A stretch of 64,000 bases of DNA, from NCBI RefSeq assembly GCF_009765865.1, contig NZ_LMUQ01000024.1, positions 31,175 through 95,174 of the forward strand. Reading direction: 5' to 3'. The notes below the pieces were generated by a model. It searched no databases. It had not been told where the DNA came from and saw only the letters and a list, made by a program, of their open reading frames with translations. Source of the DNA: Acidisoma sp. L85 (lineage in GTDB: Bacteria; Pseudomonadota; Alphaproteobacteria; Acetobacterales; Acetobacteraceae). Below are positions 43,665 to 53,707 of this stretch, one piece after another (positions within the stretch are counted from its first letter, which is position 1; the number at the start of each line of letters is the position of its first letter). Both the position numbers and the translations under genes were made by a program.

Positions 43665-46487
43665 ATGCCCGATCATCAGACCTCCGACCCCACCCTCGCT
43701 GACCCCGCACTGGGTGCCGACGCCCTTGCCGAGGAACTGCTGAGTCATCTTAGAGAGGCTCTGGAACGCGGCGCCGAGGATCCCTTCAGTAATCCTGTGA
43801 TGACGATGGCGCTTACGATCTCCCGGCGCATCGACCAGGGGCTGCTGGATGAGCCGACCCTGCATGGCCTTGTATGCTGGCTACGCGATGAGGCGTTCCG
43901 CGATCGGGCCAAACGCATTGCCGCCTATGTAGGCCTCACGCCCGGCGCCGACCCCAAGCAGGAGATGGCGCAACTGGCGGCCCGCGTGGTGCGGCCCGAT
44001 CCCGCCGATAGCGCGATCCCCTTCGCGCAGTTCCGCCGCGCGGTGGAACGCACACGCTTCTCCGCCGTTTTCACGGCCCATCCCACCTTCTCTCTACCAG
44101 CCCCGATTTCGGCAACGCTCGCGGAGGCCGCATCCGGCCGCGAAAGCAACGCCTGTTTCACCAGCCATCGCCCTGCGCCCATTACCTTGGAAGAGGAGTT
44201 CGCGCAGGCCCACGCCGCCATCGCGCGCGGCCGGGATGCGATCGACACCCTCACGGGCGCGATCCTCGACGTCGCCCAGACCGTGTGGAACGGCCGCTGG
44301 CTCGATCTGGCGCCCCGCCCGATCACCCTGGCGACCTGGGTCGGCTACGATACCGACGGCCGCACCGATATCGGCTGGTGGGACACTCTACGTCTGCGCC
44401 TGCGGATGAAGCTCTATCAACTCCAGCGCGTGGAGGCAGGGCTTCTCGACCAGCCTGGGGGCCAGGCCATTCTGGAGCGAGCACGCCAGGCAATCACCGC
44501 CACCATGGCACAACTCGGCGCTTGTCCAAGCGAGCCGGAGGCGGAGCAGGTCGCCGCCTTCGCGCAATCGCTGGTGGGAGAGCGCGAGGCCGCCCTCACC
44601 TCGCCCGAACCGCTTCTCGCGCTGTTTCCCGCTGCCATCGCGGCGGCCGACGAGGCTGGCAAGCGCGCGCTCCTTGTCGTGCGCGCCGGTCTTGTCTCGC
44701 ATGGCCTCGGCCTCGCCCATACCCATGTCCGGCTGAACTCCGCCCAGTTGCACAATGCGGTCCGCCAGCGCCTCGGCCTCGCCGACCCACCGGCCGACCC
44801 CTCGCGTCGCCGCGTGCTGCTCGGCGCCATCAATACGGCACTGGAGACCGTCAAGCCGGAGGCGATCAACTTCGGCACTCTGATGGCCGAGCAGGCCTCC
44901 GCGGCGCGCCTGATGATGACCGTCGCCCAGATGGTCAAGCACATCGACGCCGTGAGTCCGGTGCGCTTCCTCATCGCCGAGACCGAGACCGGCTATACCC
45001 TCCTCAGCGCCCTCTACTTCGCCCGCCTCTTCGGCATCGAGAAGCATGTCGAGATCAGCCCGCTCTTCGAGACCGCCGAGGCACTCGCGCAGGGCGGCCG
45101 GATCATCGAGGAGGCACTGCGCAGCCCGCATTACCGCGCCTATCTGCGCGGTCTCGGCAGGCTCTGCGTCCAGTTCGGCTATTCGGATTCCGGCCGCTAT
45201 GTCGGCCAGGTCGCGGCGACCTACCTGATCGAGCGGCTGCGCCTCAAGCTCTGCGAGGCGATGGTCAAACACGGCTTGCGCGATGTCGAGATCGTGCTCT
45301 TCGACACCCACGGCGAGAGCATCGGCCGCGGCGCCCATCCCGCCTCGATGCATGATCGCCTGTCCTATCTCTCCCCGGCCGTCGGGCGGCGGGCTTTTGA
45401 GAGCGCGGGCATCGCCTTCCGCGAGGAATCCGCCTTTCAGGGTGGCGACGGCTATCTGCTGTTCGGCACGCCGGAACTCGCCCATTGCACCATCCTGCGC
45501 GTCGCCGAGTTCGCGATGGGCGCCATAGCCGAGGGCGACGATCCGATCTACGCCGACCCCGACTTCGCCGCCGACTTCTTCGCCACCATGCGGTCGAGCA
45601 TGGAGGAACTGGTCGAGGATCCCGGCTACGCCGCCATGCTCGGTGCCTTCGGCCCGGCGCTGATCGACCGCACGGGTTCCCGCCCGGCTGCCCGGCAAAG
45701 CGACGGCGCCTCGGTCGTCAGCGTCATCAGCCACCCGCGCGAATTGCGGGCGATCCCGAACAACGCGATCCTCCAGCAACTTGGCTGGTGCGCGAATACT
45801 TTGCAGGGTCTGGGTTTGGCCGTCAGCCGGCATCCCGATGCGGTCGCTGAGCTACGCCGCACCAGCCCGCGCTTCCGCCGCGCGCTCGACCTCGCGACCC
45901 ATGGCCTTGCCCATTCGCATCTCGACGTGCTGCGCGCGGTGGTCGAGACGCTCGACCCCGGTATCTGGCTCGACCGCGCCGGGCACAGCCGCATTCCAGG
46001 GCGGCGGGAGGCATTGATCGCGGTCGCCGGCGGTCTTGAGAGGCTCGGCATCTGGGCCGAGGTCACGGCGATGTTCCGCCGTATCCAAAGCGACCACCTC
46101 GCCCTGCGCGCCGCCTGGCCGGAGGCACCCGCGATGGCGGAGCGCGAGTTGCTGCTCCACACCCTCCGCCTCGCCTGCATTCACCGCATCTGGATCCTGA
46201 CCGCGACGATCCCGGATTTCGCGCCGCGCATGGGGGTGATGCGGGGCGGTCTGCAGCAGCGGCTATTGCGGCTCGACGTCCCGGCCGCCATGGCGACGCT
46301 CGAACGCATCTTCCCAAGCGCGCCGGATGACACTTCGGGCACCGATTTCGGCGAACCCGGCACCTCGCCCAATGCCTCCGCCTACGCACGGGAACATGCC
46401 GAGATTTTCCGCCCCATCCACCGCTACTTCGCGCTGGTCCGCGAGATCAGCGCGGCGGTGAGCCACGAGGTCGGCGCCTTCGGGTAG
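43665..46487 (+). CDS. Divergent phosphoenolpyruvate-carboxylase-family protein
   Basis: The product has about 940 residues, full length for the family. TAHPT with catalytic-type His139 is kept, but the next residue Glu is Phe142. The GGDRDGNP block is GYDTDGRTD, the YSDSAKDAG block is YSDSGRYVG (506-514, Lys to Arg), and the GRGG-x-IGRGG loop is THGESIGRGAHP (548-559), losing the first Arg but keeping the second (Arg555). Normal PEPC makes oxaloacetate from PEP and bicarbonate. With these changes activity is uncertain. ATG 43665 was chosen; GTG 43650 is possible. No good ribosome binding site is visible. Confidence 0.8.
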   Translation: MPDHQTSDPTLADPALGADALAEELLSHLREALERGAEDPFSNPVMTMALTISRRIDQGLLDEPTLHGLVCWLRDEAFRDRAKRIAAYVGLTPGADPKQEMAQLAARVVRPDPADSAIPFAQFRRAVERTRFSAVFTAHPTFSLPAPISATLAEAASGRESNACFTSHRPAPITLEEEFAQAHAAIARGRDAIDTLTGAILDVAQTVWNGRWLDLAPRPITLATWVGYDTDGRTDIGWWDTLRLRLRMKLYQLQRVEAGLLDQPGGQAILERARQAITATMAQLGACPSEPEAEQVAAFAQSLVGEREAALTSPEPLLALFPAAIAAADEAGKRALLVVRAGLVSHGLGLAHTHVRLNSAQLHNAVRQRLGLADPPADPSRRRVLLGAINTALETVKPEAINFGTLMAEQASAARLMMTVAQMVKHIDAVSPVRFLIAETETGYTLLSALYFARLFGIEKHVEISPLFETAEALAQGGRIIEEALRSPHYRAYLRGLGRLCVQFGYSDSGRYVGQVAATYLIERLRLKLCEAMVKHGLRDVEIVLFDTHGESIGRGAHPASMHDRLSYLSPAVGRRAFESAGIAFREESAFQGGDGYLLFGTPELAHCTILRVAEFAMGAIAEGDDPIYADPDFAADFFATMRSSMEELVEDPGYAAMLGAFGPALIDRTGSRPAARQSDGASVVSVISHPRELRAIPNNAILQQLGWCANTLQGLGLAVSRHPDAVAELRRTSPRFRRALDLATHGLAHSHLDVLRAVVETLDPGIWLDRAGHSRIPGRREALIAVAGGLERLGIWAEVTAMFRRIQSDHLALRAAWPEAPAMAERELLLHTLRLACIHRIWILTATIPDFAPRMGVMRGGLQQRLLRLDVPAAMATLERIFPSAPDDTSGTDFGEPGTSPNASAYAREHAEIFRPIHRYFALVREISAAVSHEVGAFG

Positions 46488-46508
46488 GCCGCTCGGCTTT
46501 CCTGGATC

Positions 46509-46596
46509 CGTCATGGCACGCGAAGGCGTGCCATCCACGACTTGCCTTCGTCACGTAAGCAAAGGCGTGGATGCTCGGCCTTCGCCGAGCATGACG
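46509..46596 (+). repeat. Dispersed palindromic element, copy E
   Basis: Nearly the same as copy A, same orientation: GGCACGC hairpin, ATCCACGACTTGCC arm, GGCGTGGATG arm, GCTCGGC hairpin, with CGTCATG and CATGACG ends. It sits between the convergent PEPC-like and APC permease genes. Confidence 0.9.
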
Positions 46597-46615
46597 TGCC
46601 GGTCTACCGCTTCCC

Positions 46616-48022
46616 TCAATACTCTTCGTCAGCCACGTAAGACCCGATCCGCTGCACCAGGTCCGGCGAACGATGCGCCAGGATGATGCCGTAGAGGATC
46701 GAGATCAGCAGCAGCGCCAGCGACAGCCACGGGAAGTAGTTGAACGGCGCCGGCTGACCGGGCTCGATAAGGCCCCACAGCGGGAACAGCATCAGCACCG
46801 TGCCAAGCACCGGGATGATCAGATGCGTGAGGACGTTGAAATCCTCGCGGTGGTAGCGAAGCATATAGACCGGCAGCGCAATGTTCGTGATCAGATAGGT
46901 GATGACGACCGGGATGGTTCCCAGCGTGCCAGTTTCACCGAACAGCGTGACGGGATCCGTTTGCGTGCCGAAGACCAGAACGATCAGGCAGGCGACCGCG
47001 ATATAGATCCACATCGCGACATGCGGCGTCTTGTGACGCGGATGGATCTTGCCGAAGAACGCCGGCAGTAATCCCTCACGCCCCGAATTGAACAGAATGC
47101 GGGACTGGCCATTGGTCAGGCCGATGAGGCAGGAGAAGATGCTGGTGATACCCGCGAGATAAGCGACGATGAGCAAGGCGCCGTACGAGGCCTTGATCGC
47201 GTCGATGAAGGGAATCGTGGACTTGCCGATGGCGTCGGCATTGTTGTGGAAAGCGGTCTCCACCGCATAGGCGATGAACAGGTAGACGAGGCCGCAGGCG
47301 ATGGTGCCGACGATCAGCGCCCGCGGCACATTGCGGCGCGGATTCTCCGCCTCCTCGGCCAGCGTCGCTGAATTTTCCCAGCCGATAAAGAGATAGATCG
47401 CGAGCGGGAAACCAAGGCCGATGCCCTTCAGCCCACCGGCCAGATGCGACCAGCGGAAGGGGTCGAGGGTCATAGCGTCGCGATTGACCCAGAGCATGAC
47501 GATCGCGCCGATCAGCAACAGCGCGGTCTCGAAGTAGAAGAAAACCGCCGCCCATTTGGTCGAGAGGCTGATCCCGCGTGACACCAAAAGCCCGACGATG
47601 ACGGTGCATAGGATCGAGATGATCTGCCAGGGAACGCTGATGCCGAGGAACAGCTTCAGCGTGTCATGTACCCAGCCGCCCGAGATCACGACCACCGAGG
47701 ACGCCGCGATGCAGTAGCCGACCACGACGAAGATCGATGCGGCGGCGCCCGAGACGGGGCCGAAGGCCATGCCGATGAAGGTCACGAAGGACCCGGCACT
47801 CGGGCGGTAGCGGGAGAATTGGGCCAGGGTGTTGCAGAGGAACAGAATCACCACCATCGCGACGATGAGGGTGATCGGCGCCGCGACCCCTGCACCGGCC
47901 ACGATCAGCCCAAAGCCGAAGAAGAAGCCCATGGCAGGAGCGATATTGGCCAGGGTCGAGGCGATGATCGCCGTCAGACTGAGCTGGTTTCGACTGAGCC
48001 GGTGTTGCGGCGTGAAGGCCAT
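46616..48022 (-). CDS. APC-superfamily amino acid permease
   Basis: Inner-membrane secondary transporter, 468 residues, about twelve hydrophobic segments. The first helix has the family signature (LTAIIASTLANIAPAMGFFF) and the helix 6 region shows FIGWENSATLAEEAENPRR, typical of the APC/YeeF-like group. The central part is rich in Gly/Ala helices. Substrate is probably an amino acid or amine, taken up with protons. The 400-bp gap upstream (48023-48422) has AT-rich promoter-like sequence and a T7 run, but no gene. Confidence 0.92.
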   Translation of the reverse strand: MAFTPQHRLSRNQLSLTAIIASTLANIAPAMGFFFGFGLIVAGAGVAAPITLIVAMVVILFLCNTLAQFSRYRPSAGSFVTFIGMAFGPVSGAAASIFVVVGYCIAASSVVVISGGWVHDTLKLFLGISVPWQIISILCTVIVGLLVSRGISLSTKWAAVFFYFETALLLIGAIVMLWVNRDAMTLDPFRWSHLAGGLKGIGLGFPLAIYLFIGWENSATLAEEAENPRRNVPRALIVGTIACGLVYLFIAYAVETAFHNNADAIGKSTIPFIDAIKASYGALLIVAYLAGITSIFSCLIGLTNGQSRILFNSGREGLLPAFFGKIHPRHKTPHVAMWIYIAVACLIVLVFGTQTDPVTLFGETGTLGTIPVVITYLITNIALPVYMLRYHREDFNVLTHLIIPVLGTVLMLFPLWGLIEPGQPAPFNYFPWLSLALLLISILYGIILAHRSPDLVQRIGSYVADEEY

Positions 48023-48422
48023 GGCGGAGGTTCACCTTTCCTGGACGCCTTGCGGCACCGTTGCTCGGACCTGCGAAGGCAAAAACGTTATCGAGATCAA
48101 AAGTTCACGATTACGAAATATCTTCGTAAGGTTTTTGTCCATGAAATTCAACGCAGCCGCCCCTTTTCCTCTCACGGCCCCGGAGTTCAATGCCGGGAAC
48201 GCTCACGCTCCATGAGGTCTTTCGGGATCGAGGCTTGCCGCTTTTTGTGGTGACGGGCCCCGCGGCGCGGCGCTTTTTTTGCGACGGCTAAATCGCGGCC
48301 GTGGCGGCGGCGAGCCCACTGGGCGCCAGGGAGGGGACAAGAAGGAAACAGCCACGCCGCCGCGCTAAGGGCGCAGCCGAAACGACCTCTCGGCGGAAAT
48401 CGCCGGTAAAGTGTCCGGCGTC

Positions 48423-48752
48423 CTAACTCTGTGCGTTGCGTGTCCCGGCGGGCAGCCGCACCACCAGGCCGTCGAGTTCCTCGGTCATCACGATCTGGCA
48501 GCCGAGCCGGGAGGTCTCTTCCAGCCCGAAGGCGAGGTCGAGCATGTCTTCCTCGTCCTCGGTCGGCGGGGTCAGCCGCTCGAACCAGGCGGGATCGATG
48601 ACGACATGGCAGGTCGAGCAGGCAAGCGAGCCCTCGCAGGCGCCTTCCAGATCGACGTCGTGCTTATGCGCGACTTCCAGCACCGACAGGCCGAGCGGCG
48701 CGTCCACTTCGCGCGCCTTTCCGTTGCGCTCGACGAAGGTCATCTTGGGCAT
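48423..48752 (-). CDS. fdx: 2Fe-2S ferredoxin, ISC/adrenodoxin type
   Basis: Small electron carrier, 109 residues. The cluster ligands are Cys39, Cys45, Cys48 ([10 protein letters not shown]) and Cys85 (LGCQIV). The acidic helix and ALSVLEVA-like start ([16 protein letters not shown]) are typical of the Isc ferredoxin that donates electrons during Fe-S assembly and haem or ubiquinone synthesis. Linked to a cysteine desulfurase on the same strand, 75 bp upstream. Confidence 0.94.
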   Translation of the reverse strand: MPKMTFVERNGKAREVDAPLGLSVLEVAHKHDVDLEGACEGSLACSTCHVVIDPAWFERLTPPTEDEEDMLDLAFGLEETSRLGCQIVMTEELDGLVVRLPAGTRNAQS

Positions 48753-48827
48753 CGGCTCGTCAGTCCTTCAGTCCGGGAGAGGCGGAGGTAGTTCGTCACT
48801 CGAGGTTGCGCAAGCAGCCGGCGTTGC

Positions 48828-49928
48828 TCAGGCCGCCCGGCGAAGGGCGCGGGAGGCCAGAGCCTCATAGGCCCGCGCGAAGGCCGCGACATCCTCGGCC
48901 GTGGCGTTCCACGGCAGCGAGACGCGGATCGCCTGCCCGGCCACATCGCCCAGCCCCATGGCCTCCAGCACATGGCTGCGCGCCACCTTGCCGGAACTGC
49001 AAGCGGCCCCGGCCGAGACCGAGACGCCCGCAAGGTCCAAAGCGATGACCTGTGCCTCCGAACGGACTCCCGGGAGCGCGAGGCAAGTCGTATTCGGCAG
49101 GCGAGGAGCACCGCCACCACAGATCCTGGCACCCGCCGCGACAGCCGCCGCCTCGATCCGGGCACGCAGCGCGACGAGGCGGGCTCTGTCGGCAGGCTCG
49201 GCATCCAGCGTGGCCGCCGCAAAGCCCGCGATGGCAGGCAAGGCTGGCGTGCCGCCACGCAACCCGCGCTCCTGGCCACCGCCCGCGATGAGGGGAAGGA
49301 GATCGGCCGCCGCCTCCGGAGCCAGTAGCAGGGCGCCCGCGCCCATCGGCCCGCCCATCTTGTGTCCAGAAAGAACGAGACTGTCGGCCCCGAGCGCCGC
49401 CATATCGACGGCGGTTCGCCCGGCCGCCTGAACCGCATCGACATGCAGCCGGGCGCCCCGCGCGTGGCAAACGGCAGCGATCTCCGCGATTGGCTGGATG
49501 GTGCCTGTCTCGTTATTGGCGAGCATGACGCAGACCAGCGCCGGTCCCGTTGCCGCATCCAGCGCGGCCGCGAGTGCATCGAGGTCGATGACACCCTCCG
49601 CATCGACCGGCAGCACGACGGCCGCCTCGCCCGCCGCGGCGATCACCGCCGCATGTTCCGTCGCACCCCGCAGCAGGCGGCGGCCGCGCCCGAGCCCATG
49701 GATCGCGAGCGCATTGGCCTCCGTACCGCCGGAGGTGAAGACTAGATGTCGTGGCAACCCGCCGAAGCGGCCGGCGATCGCCTCCCGCGCTTCCTCCAGG
49801 GCCGCGCGCGCGGCCCGGCCGTCACGATGGATCGAGGACGGATTGCCCAGCCGATCCAGCGCCGCGAGCGCCGCCTCCCGCGCGGCAGGCCGCAACGGTT
49901 CGGTGGCGTTGGCGTCCAGATAGGTCAA
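48828..49928 (-). CDS. Cysteine desulfurase (IscS/NifS-like)
   Basis: PLP enzyme moving sulfur from L-cysteine to its active-site Cys as persulfide. The product has 366 residues. PLP Lys190 is in SGHKMGG, His92 in TEHAAV stacks on the ring, and the catalytic Cys310 lies in [10 protein letters not shown]. Length and loop match the NifS/IscS group I type, though a bit shorter than E. coli IscS. The start overlaps the cysE stop (ATGA), so cysteine synthesis and use are co-translated. No IscU scaffold follows. Confidence 0.93.
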   Translation of the reverse strand: MTYLDANATEPLRPAAREAALAALDRLGNPSSIHRDGRAARAALEEAREAIAGRFGGLPRHLVFTSGGTEANALAIHGLGRGRRLLRGATEHAAVIAAAGEAAVVLPVDAEGVIDLDALAAALDAATGPALVCVMLANNETGTIQPIAEIAAVCHARGARLHVDAVQAAGRTAVDMAALGADSLVLSGHKMGGPMGAGALLLAPEAAADLLPLIAGGGQERGLRGGTPALPAIAGFAAATLDAEPADRARLVALRARIEAAAVAAGARICGGGAPRLPNTTCLALPGVRSEAQVIALDLAGVSVSAGAACSSGKVARSHVLEAMGLGDVAGQAIRVSLPWNATAEDVAAFARAYEALASRALRRAA

Positions 49929-50632
49929 TCGGCGTCGGCCTTGCCCGCGCTTTCCCGCCGTGCCGAGGTGCGGAGCGGCATGTCATTGCTCGCCATGCGG
50001 GCGACGCGAAGTTCGAGGTCCGACAGTTCCGCCCGCAGCCCCTCGATCTCGCGGATCAGCGGATCGACCAGCTCGTCGCAGGGTGTGCCATAGGATTCGA
50101 AGGCCGGCGCACGGTGCTGGCGATCGACCGGCCGCGCCGGGATGCCTACCATGGTCAGGCCCGCTGGCACGGATTCGATCACCACCGCATTGGCGCCGAT
50201 CCGGGCGCCGGAACCCAGCGTGATGGCTCCCAGCACTTTCGCCCCGGCGCCGACGATGACGCCGTTGCCAATCGTCGGATGGCGCTTTCCATGGCCGAGG
50301 CTGACGCCACCAAGCGTCACCTGATGATAGAGCGTCACGTCATCCCCGACCTCGGCCGTCTCGCCGATGACGAGGCCCATGCCATGGTCGATGACAAGCC
50401 GGCGGCCAAGACGAGCGGCAGGGTGAATCTCGATACCGGTCAGCCACCGGCCGAGATGCGAAACGAAACGAGCGAGGAAAAAAGCGCCGGATGTCCAAAG
50501 GCGATGCGCCAGCCTATGCCAAATGACGGCGTGAAGTCCGGGATAACAAAAGAAAACCATGACGTTCGAGCGCGCCGCCGGATCGCGTTCCCGGTAGGCC
50601 TGAATGCTTTCCCGCAAAAACATGAAGGCCAT
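49925..50632 (-). CDS. cysE: Serine O-acetyltransferase
   Basis: First step of cysteine synthesis (serine plus acetyl-CoA to O-acetylserine), 235 residues. The N-terminal helical part has [16 protein letters not shown]. The left-handed beta-helix with hexapeptide repeats contains [20 protein letters not shown] and [16 protein letters not shown], the family signature. The C-terminal tail is long and charged. Overlap with the desulfurase gene suggests cysteine made here feeds Fe-S assembly. Upstream, 50633-50995 holds no gene and should include the promoter. Confidence 0.95.
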   Translation of the reverse strand: MAFMFLRESIQAYRERDPAARSNVMVFFCYPGLHAVIWHRLAHRLWTSGAFFLARFVSHLGRWLTGIEIHPAARLGRRLVIDHGMGLVIGETAEVGDDVTLYHQVTLGGVSLGHGKRHPTIGNGVIVGAGAKVLGAITLGSGARIGANAVVIESVPAGLTMVGIPARPVDRQHRAPAFESYGTPCDELVDPLIREIEGLRAELSDLELRVARMASNDMPLRTSARRESAGKADAD

Positions 50633-50995
50633 GCGACAATTTCCGTATGAAACCGAAGGAGGGGCGACCTATTATCATGTCAGCCCTAGATGTACGAAGC
50701 GTTGTCGGGACGGAGGCCGGCATTATCTGCCAGTTCACCGCCCGTCTTAACCCCTCTTCCTCTAAGCCTCGCGAAGCTAGGTGTCGCTCCTTCGGGGGTC
50801 AATGCCCGCATAGCGGATGTCTCCTGTCCCTCCATCGAGTGCCATAGCGGCGCCGGTCGGAAGCGGGGCAGCTGCCGGGGCTTTGGCGAAGGCGCGGGTC
50901 AAGCCGGCGGATGACAGTGCGGGACGTGATTGGGACGTGAATGACCCTCCGGCGAACCGGGGGGCCGAAATGCTTGAAGGATAGGTTGCAGCGCC

Positions 50996-51661
50996 ATGCC
51001 TGAAGTGATGTTCGCCGGGCCGGACGGCCGCTTGGAAGGCCGTTACCACCACAGCAAGGAGACCGGGGCGCCTCTCGCGCTCGTCCTGCACCCGCACCCT
51101 ATGCACGGTGGCACGATGAACAATCGCATCACCTATTCGATGTTCCAGGCGTTCCAGCGCCTAGGTTTCTCGGTGATGCGCTTCAACTTCCGGGGCGTCG
51201 GCCGCAGCCAGGGCCGCTATGATGGCGGCATCGGCGAGATCAGCGATGCGGCGGGCGCGCTCGACTGGATGCAGGCGGTCAATCCGAATTCCGGCGGGTT
51301 GTGGATCGCCGGTTATTCATTTGGCGCCTTCGTCGGCATGCAGCTGCTCATGCGCCGGCCGGAGATCTCGGGCTGGATCAGCGTGGCGCCCCCGGCGACG
51401 CATTACGACTTCGGCTTCCTCGCCCCCTGTCCAACCGGCGGCCTGCTCATTCATGGCGATGCCGACGAGATGGTGGCCGAGCCCGGCGTCCGGAAGCTGG
51501 TCGACAAGCTCAACACCCAGAAGGGCGTCTCGATCGATTATCGCGTCTATGAGGGCGCTGACCACGTCTTCGCCCACCACGCCGACCGCATCGGCCAGGA
51601 GACCGAGGAATACGTCCGCCAGACAATGGCCCGCCGCCAGATGGCGCTCGCCGCCGACTGA
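50996..51661 (+). CDS. Alpha/beta hydrolase, conserved alphaproteobacterial type
   Basis: Single-domain alpha/beta hydrolase, 221 residues. HPHPMHGGTMNN near the N-terminus is the hallmark of this branch. RFNFRGVGRSQG, the nucleophile elbow GYSFGA with Ser108, HGDADEMV with the acid Asp, and the His in GADHVF complete the triad. Cytosolic esterase or peptidase of unknown substrate. Its end faces the SirB1-like gene with a palindromic element between them. Confidence 0.9.
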   Translation: MPEVMFAGPDGRLEGRYHHSKETGAPLALVLHPHPMHGGTMNNRITYSMFQAFQRLGFSVMRFNFRGVGRSQGRYDGGIGEISDAAGALDWMQAVNPNSGGLWIAGYSFGAFVGMQLLMRRPEISGWISVAPPATHYDFGFLAPCPTGGLLIHGDADEMVAEPGVRKLVDKLNTQKGVSIDYRVYEGADHVFAHHADRIGQETEEYVRQTMARRQMALAAD

Positions 51662-51707
51662 CGAGGCGCGGTTCGCCGCTGCGTGCGATCCTTCAGCATA
51701 GTCTCCA

Positions 51708-51794
51708 CGTCATGCTCGGCGCAGGCCGAGCATCCACGCCTTGCCCGCTCTACATAGGCAAGGCGTGGATGGCACGCCTTCGCGTGCCATGACG
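51708..51794 (-). repeat. Dispersed palindromic element, copy F
   Basis: Well-preserved copy, GCTCGGC hairpin first, then CATCCACGCCTTGCC and GGCAAGGCGTGGATG arms, then the GGCACGC hairpin and CATGACG end. The central arms pair over about 15 bp. It sits between convergent genes. Confidence 0.92.
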
Positions 51795-51835
51795 GACCCC
51801 GGGGCGCGATCGAACAGGATTAACGCGCCTCAAAC

Positions 51836-52747
51836 CTAGTGCAGCCGCCCGCGCAGCTCCGCGATCGCGGCACGGGCATGAGCCGCATCCGCGCCCGGCG
51901 GCGCCAGATCCACCACCCGTCCCATGCAGCGCAGCGCCGCCGCCATCTGGTCGAGTTGCTGGTTGAGCGCCGCCGCCTCCTGCCACAAGGCAATCCCGTC
52001 CGGCGCGATCAGCAGCATATCCTCGACGCAACGCAGCGTGCCGACAGCGTCGCCCGCCTTGTAACGTCGGTGAGCGATATTGCGCTGAAGCCGCAACAGC
52101 ACATCCCGCTTGCCCATCCGCCGCCGCTGGAAGCTGCTCGCCACAAGCCGCGTCCGGCGCCCTTGCACCCGCGTCAGCAACTCCGTGAGGTCCTGCTGGT
52201 CCAGCGTCTGGCCGCCGGCGAAAACGTCGAGGATGGTCTGCCCGTCCTCGCCTTCCAGCCCAAGAATGAAATGGCCCGGGAAATCGAGCCCATAGCAGTC
52301 CCAGCCAGCCACCTCGGCGCAATGCAGCCAGATGATGCCGAGGCTGATGGGCAGGCCACGCCGGCGGGCGATCACGTGGATCAGGTTGGCATTCGCGAGA
52401 TCGTCATAATTCTCGTAGTCGCCGCTATAGTCGTGGCGGCAGGCGAGCACCCCGGCCAGCGCCTCGGCTTGGGCAGCGGCGCTGCCACCGGCCCAACGGG
52501 CGACCTCCGCCGCTTCACGCGCGACGACAGAGAGGTGACGCTGGGCGGAACGCCAGTCCGCGTCGGGCGCGTCCAGCCGCGCGAACAACAACGCCGTCCC
52601 CGCAAGGTCGATTTCCTTGTCCGGCAGCGTGCCCACGGCGGCCAGCGCCGCGCGCAGGCCAGAGGCAAGGTCTGAGGTCTCGGGAAACTCGGTCAGCCGC
52701 TCTCTCCATGCTCGGAAGACTGTTCGAAGCCTGCGCCAATTTAGCAT
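51836..52747 (-). CDS. SirB1-like transglutaminase/TPR protein
   Basis: The product has 303 residues from ATG 52747 (GTG 52759 also possible). The central transglutaminase-like domain has the segment NLIHVIARRRGLPISLGIIWLH, seen in SirB1 proteins, then FPGHFILGLEGEDG with its His. The C-terminal third is helical and TPR-like (ALRCMGRVVDLAPPGADAAH). The usual Cys of active transglutaminases is not evident. Function of this conserved family is not well known. Minus-strand neighbour of an Lrp regulator. Confidence 0.85.
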   Translation of the reverse strand: MLNWRRLRTVFRAWRERLTEFPETSDLASGLRAALAAVGTLPDKEIDLAGTALLFARLDAPDADWRSAQRHLSVVAREAAEVARWAGGSAAAQAEALAGVLACRHDYSGDYENYDDLANANLIHVIARRRGLPISLGIIWLHCAEVAGWDCYGLDFPGHFILGLEGEDGQTILDVFAGGQTLDQQDLTELLTRVQGRRTRLVASSFQRRRMGKRDVLLRLQRNIAHRRYKAGDAVGTLRCVEDMLLIAPDGIALWQEAAALNQQLDQMAAALRCMGRVVDLAPPGADAAHARAAIAELRGRLH

Positions 52748-52788
52748 GCGTCGCGGCACCTAAACCACATCATCCGACGTGTATTCAT

Positions 52789-53250
52789 TCAAACTGGCAA
52801 CGTTCCAGCCTTGATGCGTTCCATAGCAAACCTGCTGGTCACGTTGCGCAAGGCCACCGCACCGATCAACCGGCGGTAAAATGCGTCATAGGCATTGATA
52901 TCGGACACCACGACATGCAGCAGGTAATCGACATCCCCGCTCATGCGCCAGGCATCGACGATCTCCGGCGTGGCCGCCACCAGCTCGGCGAAGCGTTTCA
53001 ACCAATCGGCCGAATGATCGGAAGTCTCAACCGAGACAAAGACCGACACCGGCAGCCCGAGGGCCTGCTGGTCCAGCACCGCGACCCGGCCCTTGATAAC
53101 CCCGTCGCGCTCCAGCCTCCGGATACGCTTCCAACACGGCGTGGGCGTAAGCTTCACCTCGGCCGCGATCTCGGCGAGGGAGAGTGATGCGTCGCGCGCG
53201 ATGAGGCGTAGGATCGCCCGATCGGTTTCGTCCATCGTCACGGCTGACAT
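52789..53250 (-). CDS. Lrp/AsnC-family transcriptional regulator
   Basis: The product has 153 residues. The N-terminal helix-turn-helix (DETDRAILRLIARDASLS, then LAEIAAEVKLTPTPCWKRIRR split at the turn) is followed by the RAM ligand domain (VFVSVETSDHSADWLKRF, DVDYLLHVVVSDINAYD). Members sense amino acids and form octamers. Target unknown; the upstream bolA and downstream SirB1-like genes are not obvious targets. Confidence 0.94.
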   Translation of the reverse strand: MSAVTMDETDRAILRLIARDASLSLAEIAAEVKLTPTPCWKRIRRLERDGVIKGRVAVLDQQALGLPVSVFVSVETSDHSADWLKRFAELVAATPEIVDAWRMSGDVDYLLHVVVSDINAYDAFYRRLIGAVALRNVTSRFAMERIKAGTLPV

Positions 53251-53291
53251 GCGCGATGCTAGCCTCGGAAGGCCATCCGAAGGAAGCGAGA

Positions 53292-53576
53292 TCAGACGGC
53301 GGAGGTTTCCCCCTCACTCGGAGCGCGCAACACGAGGGCCAGGGCGTGCAGGCCGGAGCCGAGTTCCTCAGCCAAAGCCTCATGTACCGCCCGCGAGCGG
53401 GCAACGCGGTTTTTGCCCGCGAAGGCGGCGGAAACCATGGTCACGGTATAATGCGTCTCACCACCGGCACGAGCGCCGGAATGACCGGCGTGGAGCGCGC
53501 TGTCATCCTGCACATTCAACTGAGTTGGCGCGAAAGCCTCGTTCAACCGGGCGGTGATTCGTTCGTGGCGGGACAT
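53292..53576 (-). CDS. bolA: BolA-family protein
   Basis: The product has 94 residues from ATG 53576. The BolA fold is seen in SRHERITARLNEAF, the loop HAGHSGARAGGETHYTVTM with its Fe-S-partner His residues, and FAGKNRVARSRAVHEAL. It works with monothiol glutaredoxins in iron and Fe-S handling. Divergent from the DnaJ-like gene, which starts 131 bp away; this bolA/DnaJ/cobST order is familiar in alphaproteobacteria. Confidence 0.93.
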   Translation of the reverse strand: MSRHERITARLNEAFAPTQLNVQDDSALHAGHSGARAGGETHYTVTMVSAAFAGKNRVARSRAVHEALAEELGSGLHALALVLRAPSEGETSAV

Positions 53577-53707
53577 GTCTCGGGCTCGCTGGCTTGTGGA
53601 TGTTAGCTTGCGGGTTGCGCCGCGAAGCAATCAAGCGGTCGCTCGGAAGCCCTGCCCACACCGTTGCGGGATTGCCAATCATCGCGCCGCGCCACCATAT
53701 ACGGTCC

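Noticed and set aside
44388-45833. 481-codon open frame antisense to the PEPC-like gene
   Set aside because: It lies fully inside the other gene, has low-complexity Ala/Arg/Glu composition and no domain. Long antisense frames are common in GC-rich genomes.
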